Origin: Bacteroides faecium
Lineage (GTDB): Bacteria > Bacteroidota > Bacteroidia > Bacteroidales > Bacteroidaceae
Length of the DNA stretch: 64,000 nt
Assembly (NCBI RefSeq): GCF_012113595.1
Contig: NZ_CP050831.1
Location: 5,394,001-5,458,000, forward strand
Direction: 5' to 3'
A model generated the notes under the pieces. That model did not search any database and was not told the DNA's origin. It saw nothing but the letters and a program-made list of their open reading frames with translations. Below, piece by piece: positions 45,043 to 53,312 of this stretch. The translations under genes and the position numbers were made by a program. Positions within the stretch are counted from its first letter, which is position 1. Each line of letters begins with the position of its first letter.

Positions 45043-46083
45043 ATGGCAAAAAAAAAATTGAAAGAACAGAACAAGTTGGAAGGCTTGATGCTTTCCGTCG
45101 TCGAGAATCTGGAATCGGAATGCCGTTTCGGCACGGCTCATGTCTACCGCAGTACGCTGCGGTCCTTTACGCTCTACTGGTATTCGTACCAGAAACCTTG
45201 TATCCCAATGAAGCTGCGTTCGGTATTCACTTCCCCCGTCCTTCGCGGCTTCGAGCAATACCTGAAAGGTCGCCAGCTCAGCATGAATACCGTTTCCACA
45301 TACATACGTATGCTCCGTGCGATGTATCACCGTGCACTCTTAGCAAAGAAAGTGCCATATCTCCCCGGTCTTTTCGACCATCTGTACACTGGTGTCTGCT
45401 CTGACGTGAAACGTGCGCTTCCTTCCGATGATATGGCACGGCTGCTGTCCTTAACATCCACTTTCATCCTCGGGGAAGCCACCCTTTTTTCTTCCCTAAG
45501 CAATAAACTCCGTGAAGCTAACAACTGGTTCTCCCTGCTTTTCCTTCTTCGCGGCATGCCCTTTGCCGACCTTGCCCGCCTACGCAAATGTGACTACCGG
45601 AACGGTGTCATCAGCTATACCCGTCAAAAGACAAGACGTCTCCTCGTGGTAAGCGTCCCAAAGGAAGCGGAAACTCTGCTCCGTGACTGCGCCGACCGCA
45701 ATCCTAAATCTCCCTACCTGCTTTCTATTCTAGGTGGTAATGAACCTCTTGAACCGGGAAGCCGCAAGGAATACCAGCGCTACCAACAAGTACTTCGTTC
45801 GTTCAACTACCGCCTGAGCCAACTGTCCCAAGTTTTAGGAATGAGATGCAAATTCTCATCTTATACTGCCCGCCACACATGGGCAACGCTTGCCTTCCAC
45901 GACAAATGCCCTGTCGGCATGATTTCCAACGCCTTGGGGCATTCTTCAGTGAAAGTCACGGAAACCTACCTCAAACCTTTCGAACTTGAAGAACTTGACC
46001 GGGTTAACAGAAAGATAATTTCTTACGTAAGCAGGAAGACGGAAGGAAGGAAAAATCAAAGAAAAATGGTTCTAAAATACTAA
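45043..46083 (+). CDS. tyrosine-type site-specific DNA invertase of the fimbrial locus
   Basis: The 346-residue protein is a paralogue of the capsule invertase. It has a SAM-like N-terminal domain (to about residue 115) and a catalytic domain with RGMPFADLA, SSYTARHTWATLA (second catalytic Arg, with Tyr in place of the usual first His of HxxR), NALGHSSVKVTETYL and the Tyr nucleophile. Its stop is 20 bases before the first of two 24-bp inverted repeats. It is longer than the capsule enzyme by a Ser/Leu-rich insertion near residues 140-160 and a basic tail. Confidence 0.92.
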   Translation: MAKKKLKEQNKLEGLMLSVVENLESECRFGTAHVYRSTLRSFTLYWYSYQKPCIPMKLRSVFTSPVLRGFEQYLKGRQLSMNTVSTYIRMLRAMYHRALLAKKVPYLPGLFDHLYTGVCSDVKRALPSDDMARLLSLTSTFILGEATLFSSLSNKLREANNWFSLLFLLRGMPFADLARLRKCDYRNGVISYTRQKTRRLLVVSVPKEAETLLRDCADRNPKSPYLLSILGGNEPLEPGSRKEYQRYQQVLRSFNYRLSQLSQVLGMRCKFSSYTARHTWATLAFHDKCPVGMISNALGHSSVKVTETYLKPFELEELDRVNRKIISYVSRKTEGRKNQRKMVLKY

Positions 46084-46103
46084 TAAACAACTAATTACAA
46101 GCA

Positions 46104-46127
46104 CGTTACTTTGCAGGTAACGGAAAA
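46104..46127 (+). repeat. inverted repeat, invertase-proximal recombination site
   Basis: The unit begins CGTTACTTTGCAGGTAAC and ends GGAAAA, with an exact inverse at 46382-46405. It shares TTACTT and AGGTAACGGAAA with the capsule repeats and differs from them in the three bases between those blocks. Confidence 0.92.
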
Positions 46128-46139
46128 TAGAATACGCAA

Positions 46140-46171
46140 CAAAAATACAGTTAACGATTAATATATGCAAA
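46140..46171 (-). promoter_or_regulatory. fimbrial promoter, pointing away from the operon (OFF)
   Basis: On the minus strand TTTG (46171-46168) is followed after exactly 20 bases by TATTTTTG (46147-46140), a full Bacteroides -33/-7 match. It ends 12 bases inside the invertase-proximal repeat, matching the geometry of the capsule promoter. Confidence 0.82.
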
Positions 46172-46381
46172 TATAATCATACCTTTTTTCTAAAATATTA
46201 ATCTATAAGAGAAACGACACGAATAAAACATAGTATTCTTTCGCATTAGTGCTTCATCAACATCTAAAATTTGCAAAAGATTTATTCCTCTACCACTATC
46301 TTAAAAGCAGGGGCAGAGAACTTGAGCTCTCATTTAACGTCTTCTCCATATCGATTCATCCATACCGGACAAAACAAAGGT

Positions 46382-46405
46382 TTTTCCGTTACCTGCAAAG
46401 TAACG
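46382..46405 (-). repeat. inverted repeat, operon-proximal recombination site
   Basis: This is the exact inverse of 46104-46127 and lies 54 bases before the start of the first fimbrial gene. Confidence 0.92.
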
Positions 46406-46459
46406 GAGATGAGAAAATACAAATTAAGAGGATTAAATTAATACCAAAATCCAAATAAG

Positions 46460-47527
46460 ATGCTGACACGCAAACTCTATCTTCCTCTTTCACTTTTACT
46501 CCTGCTGCTTCTGTCGCCCAGCCTTTGTCTGGCGCAGTCCCAGACTTCGGACACCGTTTATGTCTTTCGTTTTGTCTCCCATAAGGATATGTTCTATACC
46601 CCATGGAAAGGCAATGGTACACAACTTGACAATCTTTTGTCGTTGGTAGAAACCTACAAGGCAGCTATCTTGAGCGGTGAAGCTCCTTTACTTGTTGACG
46701 GTTATTGCGCTTCCCAACCTACGGTAACCGAGAATCTGAAACTTGCGAAGATTCGCAGCAACCGTGTAAAATCCGAACTTATCCTTAGTAAAGGAGTGAA
46801 TGAATCCTGTTTCATCACCCACAACTATGCTGAACCTTACGGAGATTTACGCCATGTCGTCATCGTCCGTTTACAACTTCCAAAAGCGAAAATTACAGAA
46901 AAACCAATAGTAACACAAGAACCTGCAAAGGAAAAATCTCCCGTCGCAGAAGTAACCCCGAAACAGGAGGCGCCCGCAGAGCCGACATCTCAAACTGTTG
47001 TTTCCTCGGAAACTCCCGCAGTTTTGTTGAAAACGTCCAACCCTTATCATCTCTCTCTGCGCGCCAACCTGCTTCGCTGGGCTACCCTGACTCCTGATTT
47101 AGGCATCGAGTGGCATATCAACGAGCATTTCGGTGTCCTTATCAATGGCAGTTGGACTTCATGGAGCTGGGATAACAAAAACCGCCGCTATGCATTATGG
47201 AAAGTTTCCCCCGAAATACGCTACTATCTCGGCAAACAGTGCAAAGGCTTCCTCGGAGCCATGTACCATACCGGCGATTTTCATTACAAACTAGGTAATA
47301 CCGGACATCAGGGCAACTACCAAGGCGGAGGACTAACCGGCGGCTACATATTCGACCTGAACCGTTCGCTTTCTCTCGATTTTCATGCCGCAGCCGGTTA
47401 CACATCTGCCGACTATGACAAGTACACACTCATCAACAATGTGCGCGTACGCAAAGATACGAAAACAAAAGACTACTGGGGTATTAACCAACTAGGAATC
47501 ACACTGATATGGAAACTTATAAAATAA
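46460..47527 (+). CDS. DUF3575 family outer membrane protein with OmpA-like N-terminal region
   Basis: The 355-residue protein has a signal peptide ending near LAQS. An N-terminal region (about 28-145) resembles a degenerate OmpA peptidoglycan-binding domain (VDGYCASQPTVTENLKLAKIRSNRVKSEL). A Pro/Glu/Thr-rich linker (about 150-185) leads to a C-terminal DUF3575 beta-barrel-like domain (NLLRWATLTPDLGIEWHINEH onward, ending in aromatic strands). DUF3575 genes commonly head Bacteroides fimbrial operons behind invertible promoters. It is the first gene of this operon and overlaps the next by 19 bases. An anchoring or assembly role is inferred. Confidence 0.82.
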   Translation: MLTRKLYLPLSLLLLLLLSPSLCLAQSQTSDTVYVFRFVSHKDMFYTPWKGNGTQLDNLLSLVETYKAAILSGEAPLLVDGYCASQPTVTENLKLAKIRSNRVKSELILSKGVNESCFITHNYAEPYGDLRHVVIVRLQLPKAKITEKPIVTQEPAKEKSPVAEVTPKQEAPAEPTSQTVVSSETPAVLLKTSNPYHLSLRANLLRWATLTPDLGIEWHINEHFGVLINGSWTSWSWDNKNRRYALWKVSPEIRYYLGKQCKGFLGAMYHTGDFHYKLGNTGHQGNYQGGGLTGGYIFDLNRSLSLDFHAAAGYTSADYDKYTLINNVRVRKDTKTKDYWGINQLGITLIWKLIK

Positions 47528-48393
47528 TCTCATACACGGCTCTTTTTCTAGGAGCGTCTTTCTTGACAGCATCCTGCGTCAAGGATGATATTTACAACAC
47601 ACCGCACCCCACCACAGGAGCGATTAAGATTACGACTGACTGGAATATGCGTTCTTCGGAATCCGTATTGCCTACCGACTATTTACTACGCATTGGTGCC
47701 ACTGCCGACCAAAAGGTTACAGATGCCACCAATGTTTATCATACCTTGTTCACCCCCGGACAGTATGAACTATTGGCATACAATGTCCCTTCAGGAATGA
47801 CTATCAATGGAAATATCGCCACAGTAAACACAACTACCGATGGCAACACCATTGAAGCGCTCCCTGGATACCTTTTCTCTGCCGCTCAAACCCTGGATGT
47901 ACAAAAAGACGATACCCTGCGAACTACAGTGAAGATGCAGCAACGGGTACGCCAATTGACATTGGTACTAAAGCTGAAAGAGGGAGACGAAAACCGTTTC
48001 AAACGGGTCGTAACCACGCTGAATGGCATTGCCACTTCTGTGGACTTGCGTACGGGTACACTGTCATCTGCCGAAAACGTTTCAATAACTCCGTCTTTCG
48101 AATTGTCAACCGATGCCGCCGACCATCTTCCCCGGCTCACTACTACCGTTAATCTGTTAGGTATTATTCCCACTGAATCGCAGAATCTAGCTATAACAGT
48201 GACTATGAACGACGGCACTTCGCATTTGATTAATAGCAACTTAACTGATTTATTAAAGAACTTCTCCCAATCAATAGAACCATTAACACTGGATGCAAAC
48301 CTTGAACTACCTATAGAAATGGGAGCATCCGGTTCTATAAATGACTGGACACCCGGATTGGAAGAAGGACAAGGAGATGTGGAAGCTAACTGA
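47509..48393 (+). CDS. Mfa2/FimB-like fimbrial anchor lipoprotein
   Basis: The 294-residue protein has a lipoprotein signal with lipobox LTASC. The body is all-beta, with family motifs VKDDIYNTPHP near the N-terminus and LLGIIPTESQNLAITVTMNDG near the C-terminus, typical of the FimB/Mfa2 (DUF5119-type) group. These proteins anchor fimbriae to the outer membrane. Placement before three fimbrillin-family genes agrees. Translation is likely coupled to the overlapping upstream gene. Confidence 0.82.
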   Translation: METYKIISYTALFLGASFLTASCVKDDIYNTPHPTTGAIKITTDWNMRSSESVLPTDYLLRIGATADQKVTDATNVYHTLFTPGQYELLAYNVPSGMTINGNIATVNTTTDGNTIEALPGYLFSAAQTLDVQKDDTLRTTVKMQQRVRQLTLVLKLKEGDENRFKRVVTTLNGIATSVDLRTGTLSSAENVSITPSFELSTDAADHLPRLTTTVNLLGIIPTESQNLAITVTMNDGTSHLINSNLTDLLKNFSQSIEPLTLDANLELPIEMGASGSINDWTPGLEEGQGDVEAN

Positions 48394-48419
48394 TTATAAA
48401 TTATTATTAATATACAAGA

Positions 48420-49424
48420 ATGATGAATTCAAGATCTTATTTTTTGGCAGCAGCGTTAGTGACGTTGGCTGCTTGTAGCAATGACAATGAAACGGATAAT
48501 TCCGTAGAGAGCGGATTGGTACCACTGGAGGTTTCGGCCAGTATCAATAAGGCAAAGACACGCGTGACCAATGATAGCCAATGGCAAAAAGGGGACATGA
48601 TTAGTGTCAATGCCACTAGTGGAGAACTGGAATATACAGCCAAAAACTATAAATTAGTGGATGGAACTTCTAATTTTGAACCTGTTGACCCCATATATGA
48701 TGCCATTTATTACGGAGCTGCCGATGGCGAATTCTCAGCATATTATCCTTGCATAGCTTATCAGTATCTGACTGATTACAAGACCATATCAGGTGACATA
48801 ATCAGCCAGGAAACAGAGCAGAAAAAAATGAGTAACAAACGGATTGATTTTATGTATGCCAAAGCAACCGGGACTAAAAATAGTCCTGCCGTGAATTTTA
48901 AGTTTGACCATAAAATGAGTAAATTGGTCATTCGTTTGAAAGCGGGTGTAGGTTTCCAAGATGCATGGGCTTTTACATCATGGTATGACCTCATATTCTC
49001 CTCTAAATCACCGAATCTACATTCTAAAGTTACATTTGATCCTAAAGAAGGCACTATCACTCCGAGAAATGCAGTAAATAGTCTTGCATTTTTATATCAA
49101 CCCACTAATGGTATTCCACGTATAAGTGGAGAAGATGTAACTATTGACGGAACGAAATATGGTCAATTTACCTATATCCTTTGTCCGGAAGAGCAAGTGC
49201 CAGGTGGCTTAGAATTTGCATTGCATTATGTCACTAAGGATATTACTTATACCACAACACTGTTTACTGACAAAAGCGAAACAGAGATGGTAACTGAAGC
49301 TGGAAAAGAATACGTGTATACTGTCACTGTCAATAAAACAGGACTTGAAGTAACCAATGCAACTATTAAACCCTGGATACCTGCTGAACTGCCGAATGAC
49401 GGAAATGTAGATGCCTCTCTGTAA
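48420..49424 (+). CDS. fimbrillin family protein
   Basis: The 334-residue lipoprotein (lipobox LAAC) has the fimbrillin pattern: KTRVTNDSQWQKGDMISV, GEFSAYYPC, a central VNFKFDHKMSKLVIRLKAG strand, and a C-terminal KEYVYTVTVNKTGLEVTNATIKPW donor-strand-like segment. It is probably the main or accessory shaft subunit. The start is either of two adjacent Met codons. Confidence 0.85.
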   Translation: MMNSRSYFLAAALVTLAACSNDNETDNSVESGLVPLEVSASINKAKTRVTNDSQWQKGDMISVNATSGELEYTAKNYKLVDGTSNFEPVDPIYDAIYYGAADGEFSAYYPCIAYQYLTDYKTISGDIISQETEQKKMSNKRIDFMYAKATGTKNSPAVNFKFDHKMSKLVIRLKAGVGFQDAWAFTSWYDLIFSSKSPNLHSKVTFDPKEGTITPRNAVNSLAFLYQPTNGIPRISGEDVTIDGTKYGQFTYILCPEEQVPGGLEFALHYVTKDITYTTTLFTDKSETEMVTEAGKEYVYTVTVNKTGLEVTNATIKPWIPAELPNDGNVDASL

Positions 49425-49578
49425 ATGAAGACACCCTAACCAGTGTATAACAGCCATTCCGGACGCCATGCGTCAAGTCCGGGCACTGAAAAAATTGAAA
49501 AAACAGTTGCTTCCCGCTTCGCGGCGGGAGGTGGCACACATCAACAAAATGAAAGAAAATAAATAAAAACGAGCAGAT

Positions 49579-51336
49579 ATGAAAACAAGAAAACAAATCT
49601 GTAATGCTTTTGCATTATCAGCAGTACTTTGTCTGGCTTCATGTTCTCCGGAACAAACGGATGACACTTCGTTGGCAGAAGGCAAATATCCCATGACCTT
49701 CACTACTCCAATAGAAGGCTTGACAATCACTCGAGGGCAATCTAGCGAGGGGATGTGGTGGAAACGTGAAAATATAGCCGTAAAAATAGACGGAACGATA
49801 AAGAAATATACTTCGAGCAACAGCGGAAAATCAGCAGTATTTACCTCTACTGAACCATTTTATTGGCAGCAGAAAAATGAAACAAAAGAAGTTTGTGCAT
49901 GGTATTACGGTACAGGCTACAATGCTGAACTACAATCCACATGGGCAGTGAAGTCCGACCAAAGCATGACTGCCACAGATAAGTTTGGCACCGGTTATAA
50001 CAAAAGTGATTTTCTCTATGCGCCCCCACAGTCCATCTCCTTTAATGGCAGCAAAAATCTGTCTTTCTATCATCAGACAGCACATGTAATAATACATATT
50101 CTATATACCGAAGCAGGAGAAAGTATCGGTCCGACTAGCATCGCAATCGGAAGTGAGAATAACATCGCACTTAGTGGCAAATACACACCCCCTGTAGCAC
50201 TAAGTACTGTTGGTACATGGGACGTAAACAACGCTACAATGGGCACAATCAATCCATATGGATTTTATGACCCTAGCGGTAATTATTTTTGTAGCTACCA
50301 TGCTCTTGTTATTCCACAAGATATGTCGAACAAGAAGTTCATATCTGTGACAATGGCAGATGGATACACATATTACTATATCCCGAAAGAAAATGAGGTC
50401 AAATTGGAGAGCGGTAAAGAATACATTTTTAAAGTTACCGTGAAAGAAGGTGGACTTATGGAAGTGGAAACTACAACGACAGATGCTTGGAATGCAAAAA
50501 GCGCCCCGATTAATGTAGCAAGCAAAGCAACTGCCCCCGGCTTCTCCGCCACCGATTTGAAAATCGGTGATTATTATTACAGTGACGGCTCTACTTCTGA
50601 CGGTGGTTACCGCAAGTATGCCGACGACGGCACTACGACAATTTTAGACATCTATCCGGAACTGACAAATCCTACAACAGGAGAAGAACGCAGTGTTATC
50701 GGCATTGTATATTGGGTTGACAGTAATATCACGAAAGATAATTATGGTTTGTTGGATAGTGAATACAATCACGGTCTCGTTGCCGCTTTATGGAATATTC
50801 CGACCAGCACATGGACATGTGGAGAATCTGAGTCCATAGATGACTGGCTAAAAAATGCGACCTGGCTGGAAGGTAATAGCAAACCGACAGGTTTCACTAG
50901 CATAAAACCAATGGACAAGATACAGGGCTACGCCAATACAATAGCTTTACGTGAGTATAACAAAGCAATAGAGGGAAATTCCGGGAAAAGTCAAAATCTG
51001 CGAATAAAGATTATTGATGGCTTGGATGACTTTATCGGCACCCATGTTGCTCCCACAAATAGTAGTGGTTGGTTCTGCCCTTCCGCCTATGAATTAAAAT
51101 ATATAAGTTTGGGACAAGACAACGAGAAAGGTTCTATCGGAAGAGAAATGCTAAACACGCAATTTAGTAAAGTTGGCGGAAAGTACGATAAATTCGGAAA
51201 TATCGACTATTGGTCAAGTACAGAGCATAGTGCTCAACTTGCCAAGAAAGTGTATTTCGGTATTAACAGTGCCGACATAAGTTGGAATAATAAGGTAAGT
51301 CAGCCACATGTCGTACGCCCTATTCTCGCTTTTTAA
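49579..51336 (+). CDS. fimbrillin family protein with C-terminal lectin-like (DUF1566/Lcl-type) domain
   Basis: The 585-residue lipoprotein (lipobox LASC) has a fimbrillin N-terminal region (to about residue 310, with NLSFYHQTAHVIIHI and EYIFKVTVKEGGL). A separate C-terminal domain of about 260 residues starts at DLKIGDYYYSDGSTSDGG and carries SGWFCPSAYELKYI, YWSSTEHSAQ and VVRPILAF. Those last motifs are those of DUF1566/FISUMP-type C-type-lectin-like folds. The architecture suits a tip adhesin rather than a shaft subunit. It follows a 154-base gap after the first fimbrillin. The ligand is unknown. Confidence 0.85.
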   Translation: MKTRKQICNAFALSAVLCLASCSPEQTDDTSLAEGKYPMTFTTPIEGLTITRGQSSEGMWWKRENIAVKIDGTIKKYTSSNSGKSAVFTSTEPFYWQQKNETKEVCAWYYGTGYNAELQSTWAVKSDQSMTATDKFGTGYNKSDFLYAPPQSISFNGSKNLSFYHQTAHVIIHILYTEAGESIGPTSIAIGSENNIALSGKYTPPVALSTVGTWDVNNATMGTINPYGFYDPSGNYFCSYHALVIPQDMSNKKFISVTMADGYTYYYIPKENEVKLESGKEYIFKVTVKEGGLMEVETTTTDAWNAKSAPINVASKATAPGFSATDLKIGDYYYSDGSTSDGGYRKYADDGTTTILDIYPELTNPTTGEERSVIGIVYWVDSNITKDNYGLLDSEYNHGLVAALWNIPTSTWTCGESESIDDWLKNATWLEGNSKPTGFTSIKPMDKIQGYANTIALREYNKAIEGNSGKSQNLRIKIIDGLDDFIGTHVAPTNSSGWFCPSAYELKYISLGQDNEKGSIGREMLNTQFSKVGGKYDKFGNIDYWSSTEHSAQLAKKVYFGINSADISWNNKVSQPHVVRPILAF

Positions 51337-51374
51337 AGCCTTTCAATTCAATCCATTCCATCAATTAAAACGAT

Positions 51375-52235
51375 ATGAAAACATTTAGATATACTTTCCC
51401 TATCTTCCTGCTACTATCCAGCGTAGCAGTACTTTCCGGCTGTTCACAAGACGAACTGTTGGAAGAAAAGACTCCCATAGATACTTCCCGTTTCATCACT
51501 GTCACCGTTAATGACAACGGCTATAAGGATTCCAACGGCACATCTACACGCACCATAGAAAATGGCTATAATACAAATTTTACTGTTGGCGATGAAATAG
51601 GCCTTTATGCAGTAAAAGAAAAGAGCCTATTGCCCGAAATAAAAAATATCCGTCTCATTGCTTCAGATGATGGCAAAGGTGGAATTACTTGGCTAGATGA
51701 AAACGGGCAAGGTCCTTTGTATGTTTATCAAGCCACCTATTTCGCTTATTATCCTTATCAAAATCTATCACCGGAATATGAGCCTTGGACTTACTCTCCA
51801 GATCCCAATATCTTTTTTGACACAATTTTACAGGACTGGGAACTTGCTATCGACCAAAGCAACTACAACGATTATACACATCTTGATTTAATGACAGCCA
51901 AGAGCAGCGTGAATCCATCTCCTGATAGTGGACGACCACAATTATCATTCTCAATGAAACATTGTATGGCATTAGTAGTTATTGACCTCCCGAGTGATGC
52001 TACTAACATAAAATTCAGTAGTTTCACTCCCTACCATATGAGCGACGGCACTTACCGTTATTTGATGAAAACACCCACACAATTCCCGTCGTCCTATGAC
52101 AAACCTATATCGAAACAATTTATCGGCAGCTATACTGATAATAAGGGTAGCACAATGGAATGGAACTTCACAGCAAGCGGAATACTAGCAAATAATTATC
52201 AAGTTTATACAGTGGATGGCGGAAGTTCTAAATAG
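51375..52235 (+). CDS. short fimbrillin family protein
   Basis: The 286-residue lipoprotein (lipobox LSGC) has fimbrillin features: STRTIENGYNTNFTVGDEIGLYAV, ATYFAYYPY, LSFSMKHCMALVVIDLPS and a C-terminal YQVYTVDGG. It ends four residues after that point. In the preceding protein a lectin-like domain follows the fimbrillin part, so this one may be a naturally short form or have lost a C-terminal domain. It is the last fimbrial gene before HicAB. Confidence 0.78.
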   Translation: MKTFRYTFPIFLLLSSVAVLSGCSQDELLEEKTPIDTSRFITVTVNDNGYKDSNGTSTRTIENGYNTNFTVGDEIGLYAVKEKSLLPEIKNIRLIASDDGKGGITWLDENGQGPLYVYQATYFAYYPYQNLSPEYEPWTYSPDPNIFFDTILQDWELAIDQSNYNDYTHLDLMTAKSSVNPSPDSGRPQLSFSMKHCMALVVIDLPSDATNIKFSSFTPYHMSDGTYRYLMKTPTQFPSSYDKPISKQFIGSYTDNKGSTMEWNFTASGILANNYQVYTVDGGSSK

Positions 52236-52322
52236 GCTCGAAAACTACTTTTTTTTGTTAAATATGGCAATTCACATTGCCTGCAACTACAAAACAGTTA
52301 CATTTGTAAAAACAACCAATAA

Positions 52323-52580
52323 ATGGGAACAAAAGAAAAACTGATAGAACGCTTCAAAACTTTACCTACAGATTTTACTTTTGATGAAATGGAGAAATTA
52401 CTTAATTACTTTGGTTATGAAAAATCTAATAAAGGTAAAACTTCCGGTTCAAGAGTAATATTCAAAAATAAAGCAAAACGTCCGATTATGATACATAAGC
52501 CGCATCCCGGAAACATCATAAAAGGGTATGCAATAAAACAAGTATATAATGACTTGAAAGAAGAAGGATTAATTAAATAA
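52323..52580 (+). CDS. hicA: HicA family toxin (mRNA interferase)
   Basis: The 85-residue protein has the double-stranded-RNA-binding-like HicA fold: a basic GSRVIFKNKAKRPIMIHKPHPG core containing the expected His-Lys-Pro-His block, then a C-terminal helix (AIKQVYNDLKEEGLI). HicA degrades mRNA unless bound by HicB. It is followed 11 bases later by hicB. The toxin-first order is usual. Confidence 0.9.
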   Translation: MGTKEKLIERFKTLPTDFTFDEMEKLLNYFGYEKSNKGKTSGSRVIFKNKAKRPIMIHKPHPGNIIKGYAIKQVYNDLKEEGLIK

Positions 52581-52591
52581 AGGAGAACGAT

Positions 52592-52930
52592 ATGAATACA
52601 CTAACTTACAAAAGCTATATTGGCTCGGTCTACTTCAGTGAAAAAGACGGCGTTTTCTTTGGAAAAATAGAAGGAATCAATGGACTCGTCAACTTTGAAG
52701 GAGAAAGTGTAAAAGAACTGACAGAAGCCTTCCATGAAGCTGTAGATGACTATTTGGAGTATTGTAAAGCAGAAGGTATTGAACCACGGAAAAGTTATTC
52801 CGGTTCACTGAATATTCGTATTACTCCGGAAATACATAGCCAAATTGCTACATTAGCCAAACAAACCGGGGTTTCTATCAATGCTTTTATTAAAAGAGCT
52901 CTGGAAAATCAAATAGCAACTATGTTATAA
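52592..52930 (+). CDS. hicB: HicB family antitoxin
   Basis: The 112-residue protein has the partially degraded RNase H-like HicB domain (GSVYFSEKDGVFFGKIEGINGLVNFEG, then ELTEAFHEAVDDYLEYC). A C-terminal ribbon-helix-helix DNA-binding part follows (LNIRITPEIHSQIATLAKQTG). It neutralises HicA and probably represses the pair's own promoter. Confidence 0.92.
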   Translation: MNTLTYKSYIGSVYFSEKDGVFFGKIEGINGLVNFEGESVKELTEAFHEAVDDYLEYCKAEGIEPRKSYSGSLNIRITPEIHSQIATLAKQTGVSINAFIKRALENQIATML

Positions 52931-52931
52931 G

Positions 52932-52977
52932 AAAAGCACTGTCACGTAGTAAGTTTAACTCACGTGACAGTGCTTTT
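52932..52977. terminator. terminator after hicAB
   Basis: AAAAGCACTGTCACGT (52932-52947) is perfectly inverted at 52962-52977 with a 14-base loop, followed by T residues. The A-rich left flank makes it usable in both directions, so it may also end the leftward thioredoxin-fold gene. Confidence 0.85.
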
Positions 52978-53015
52978 TTACTAAACCACGGCAGGTGGAG
53001 CTACCACCTCTCCTC

Positions 53016-53312
53016 TTATTTGAAATCATCCAATACATCTTTCAGTTCTTCCACTGTCAGTTCTCCTACCTGCCGCCAAAGCTCATGTCCTTTATGCAAT
53101 AAAAGAAAAGCAGGTACAGTTTCTACATTGTGCGCATCAGCCACTACCCTATTTTCTTCTGCATTCACTCTTATCAATTCTACCGTTCTCTTTTCGTAAG
53201 TACGGAGTACGGGACCTATCCACTCATAATGAGGCGACCAATCCGCATAGAATACAACCAAAACTAAATGGTTGGTTCTTGCTGCCACTTCTAGTTGTTT
53301 TTGTATATCCAT
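53016..53312 (-). CDS. thioredoxin-fold protein lacking the CxxC motif
   Basis: The 98-residue protein follows the thioredoxin layout: LVLVVFYADWSPHYEWIGPV, LIRVNAEENRVVADAHNVETVPAFLLLHKG (with the cis-Pro of VPA), and a final helix. At the active site, where WCGPC is expected, it reads WSPHY, so both cysteines are gone. Redox activity is therefore unlikely, and a chaperone-like or binding role is more plausible. No signal peptide is present. Confidence 0.82.
   Translation of the reverse strand: MDIQKQLEVAARTNHLVLVVFYADWSPHYEWIGPVLRTYEKRTVELIRVNAEENRVVADAHNVETVPAFLLLHKGHELWRQVGELTVEELKDVLDDFK

Larger units (their letters stand above)
46084..46459. promoter_or_regulatory. invertible fimbrial promoter region
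   Basis: This 376-base gap has no gene. It contains a 24-bp perfect inverted repeat (46104-46127 and 46382-46405) around 254 bases. The promoter inside points left toward the invertase, so the fimbrial operon at 46460 is without a promoter in this orientation. The arrangement is the same as at the capsule locus. Confidence 0.85.

Noticed and set aside
25558..46083. The two tyrosine recombinases as prophage or conjugative-element integrases
   Set aside because: No phage, mobilisation or attachment-site genes accompany them. Each sits directly beside inverted repeats enclosing a promoter, which fits local invertases.
46168..46175. Minus-strand TATATTTG as the fimbrial -7 box
   Set aside because: It has no -33 element at the right distance. 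Its TTTG serves better as the -33 element of the promoter with TATTTTTG at 46147-46140, which has ideal 20-base spacing.
46266..46274. Rightward TAAAATTTG as a promoter that would turn the fimbrial operon ON
   Set aside because: It has three bases between TA and TTTG instead of two and no TTTG element upstream.
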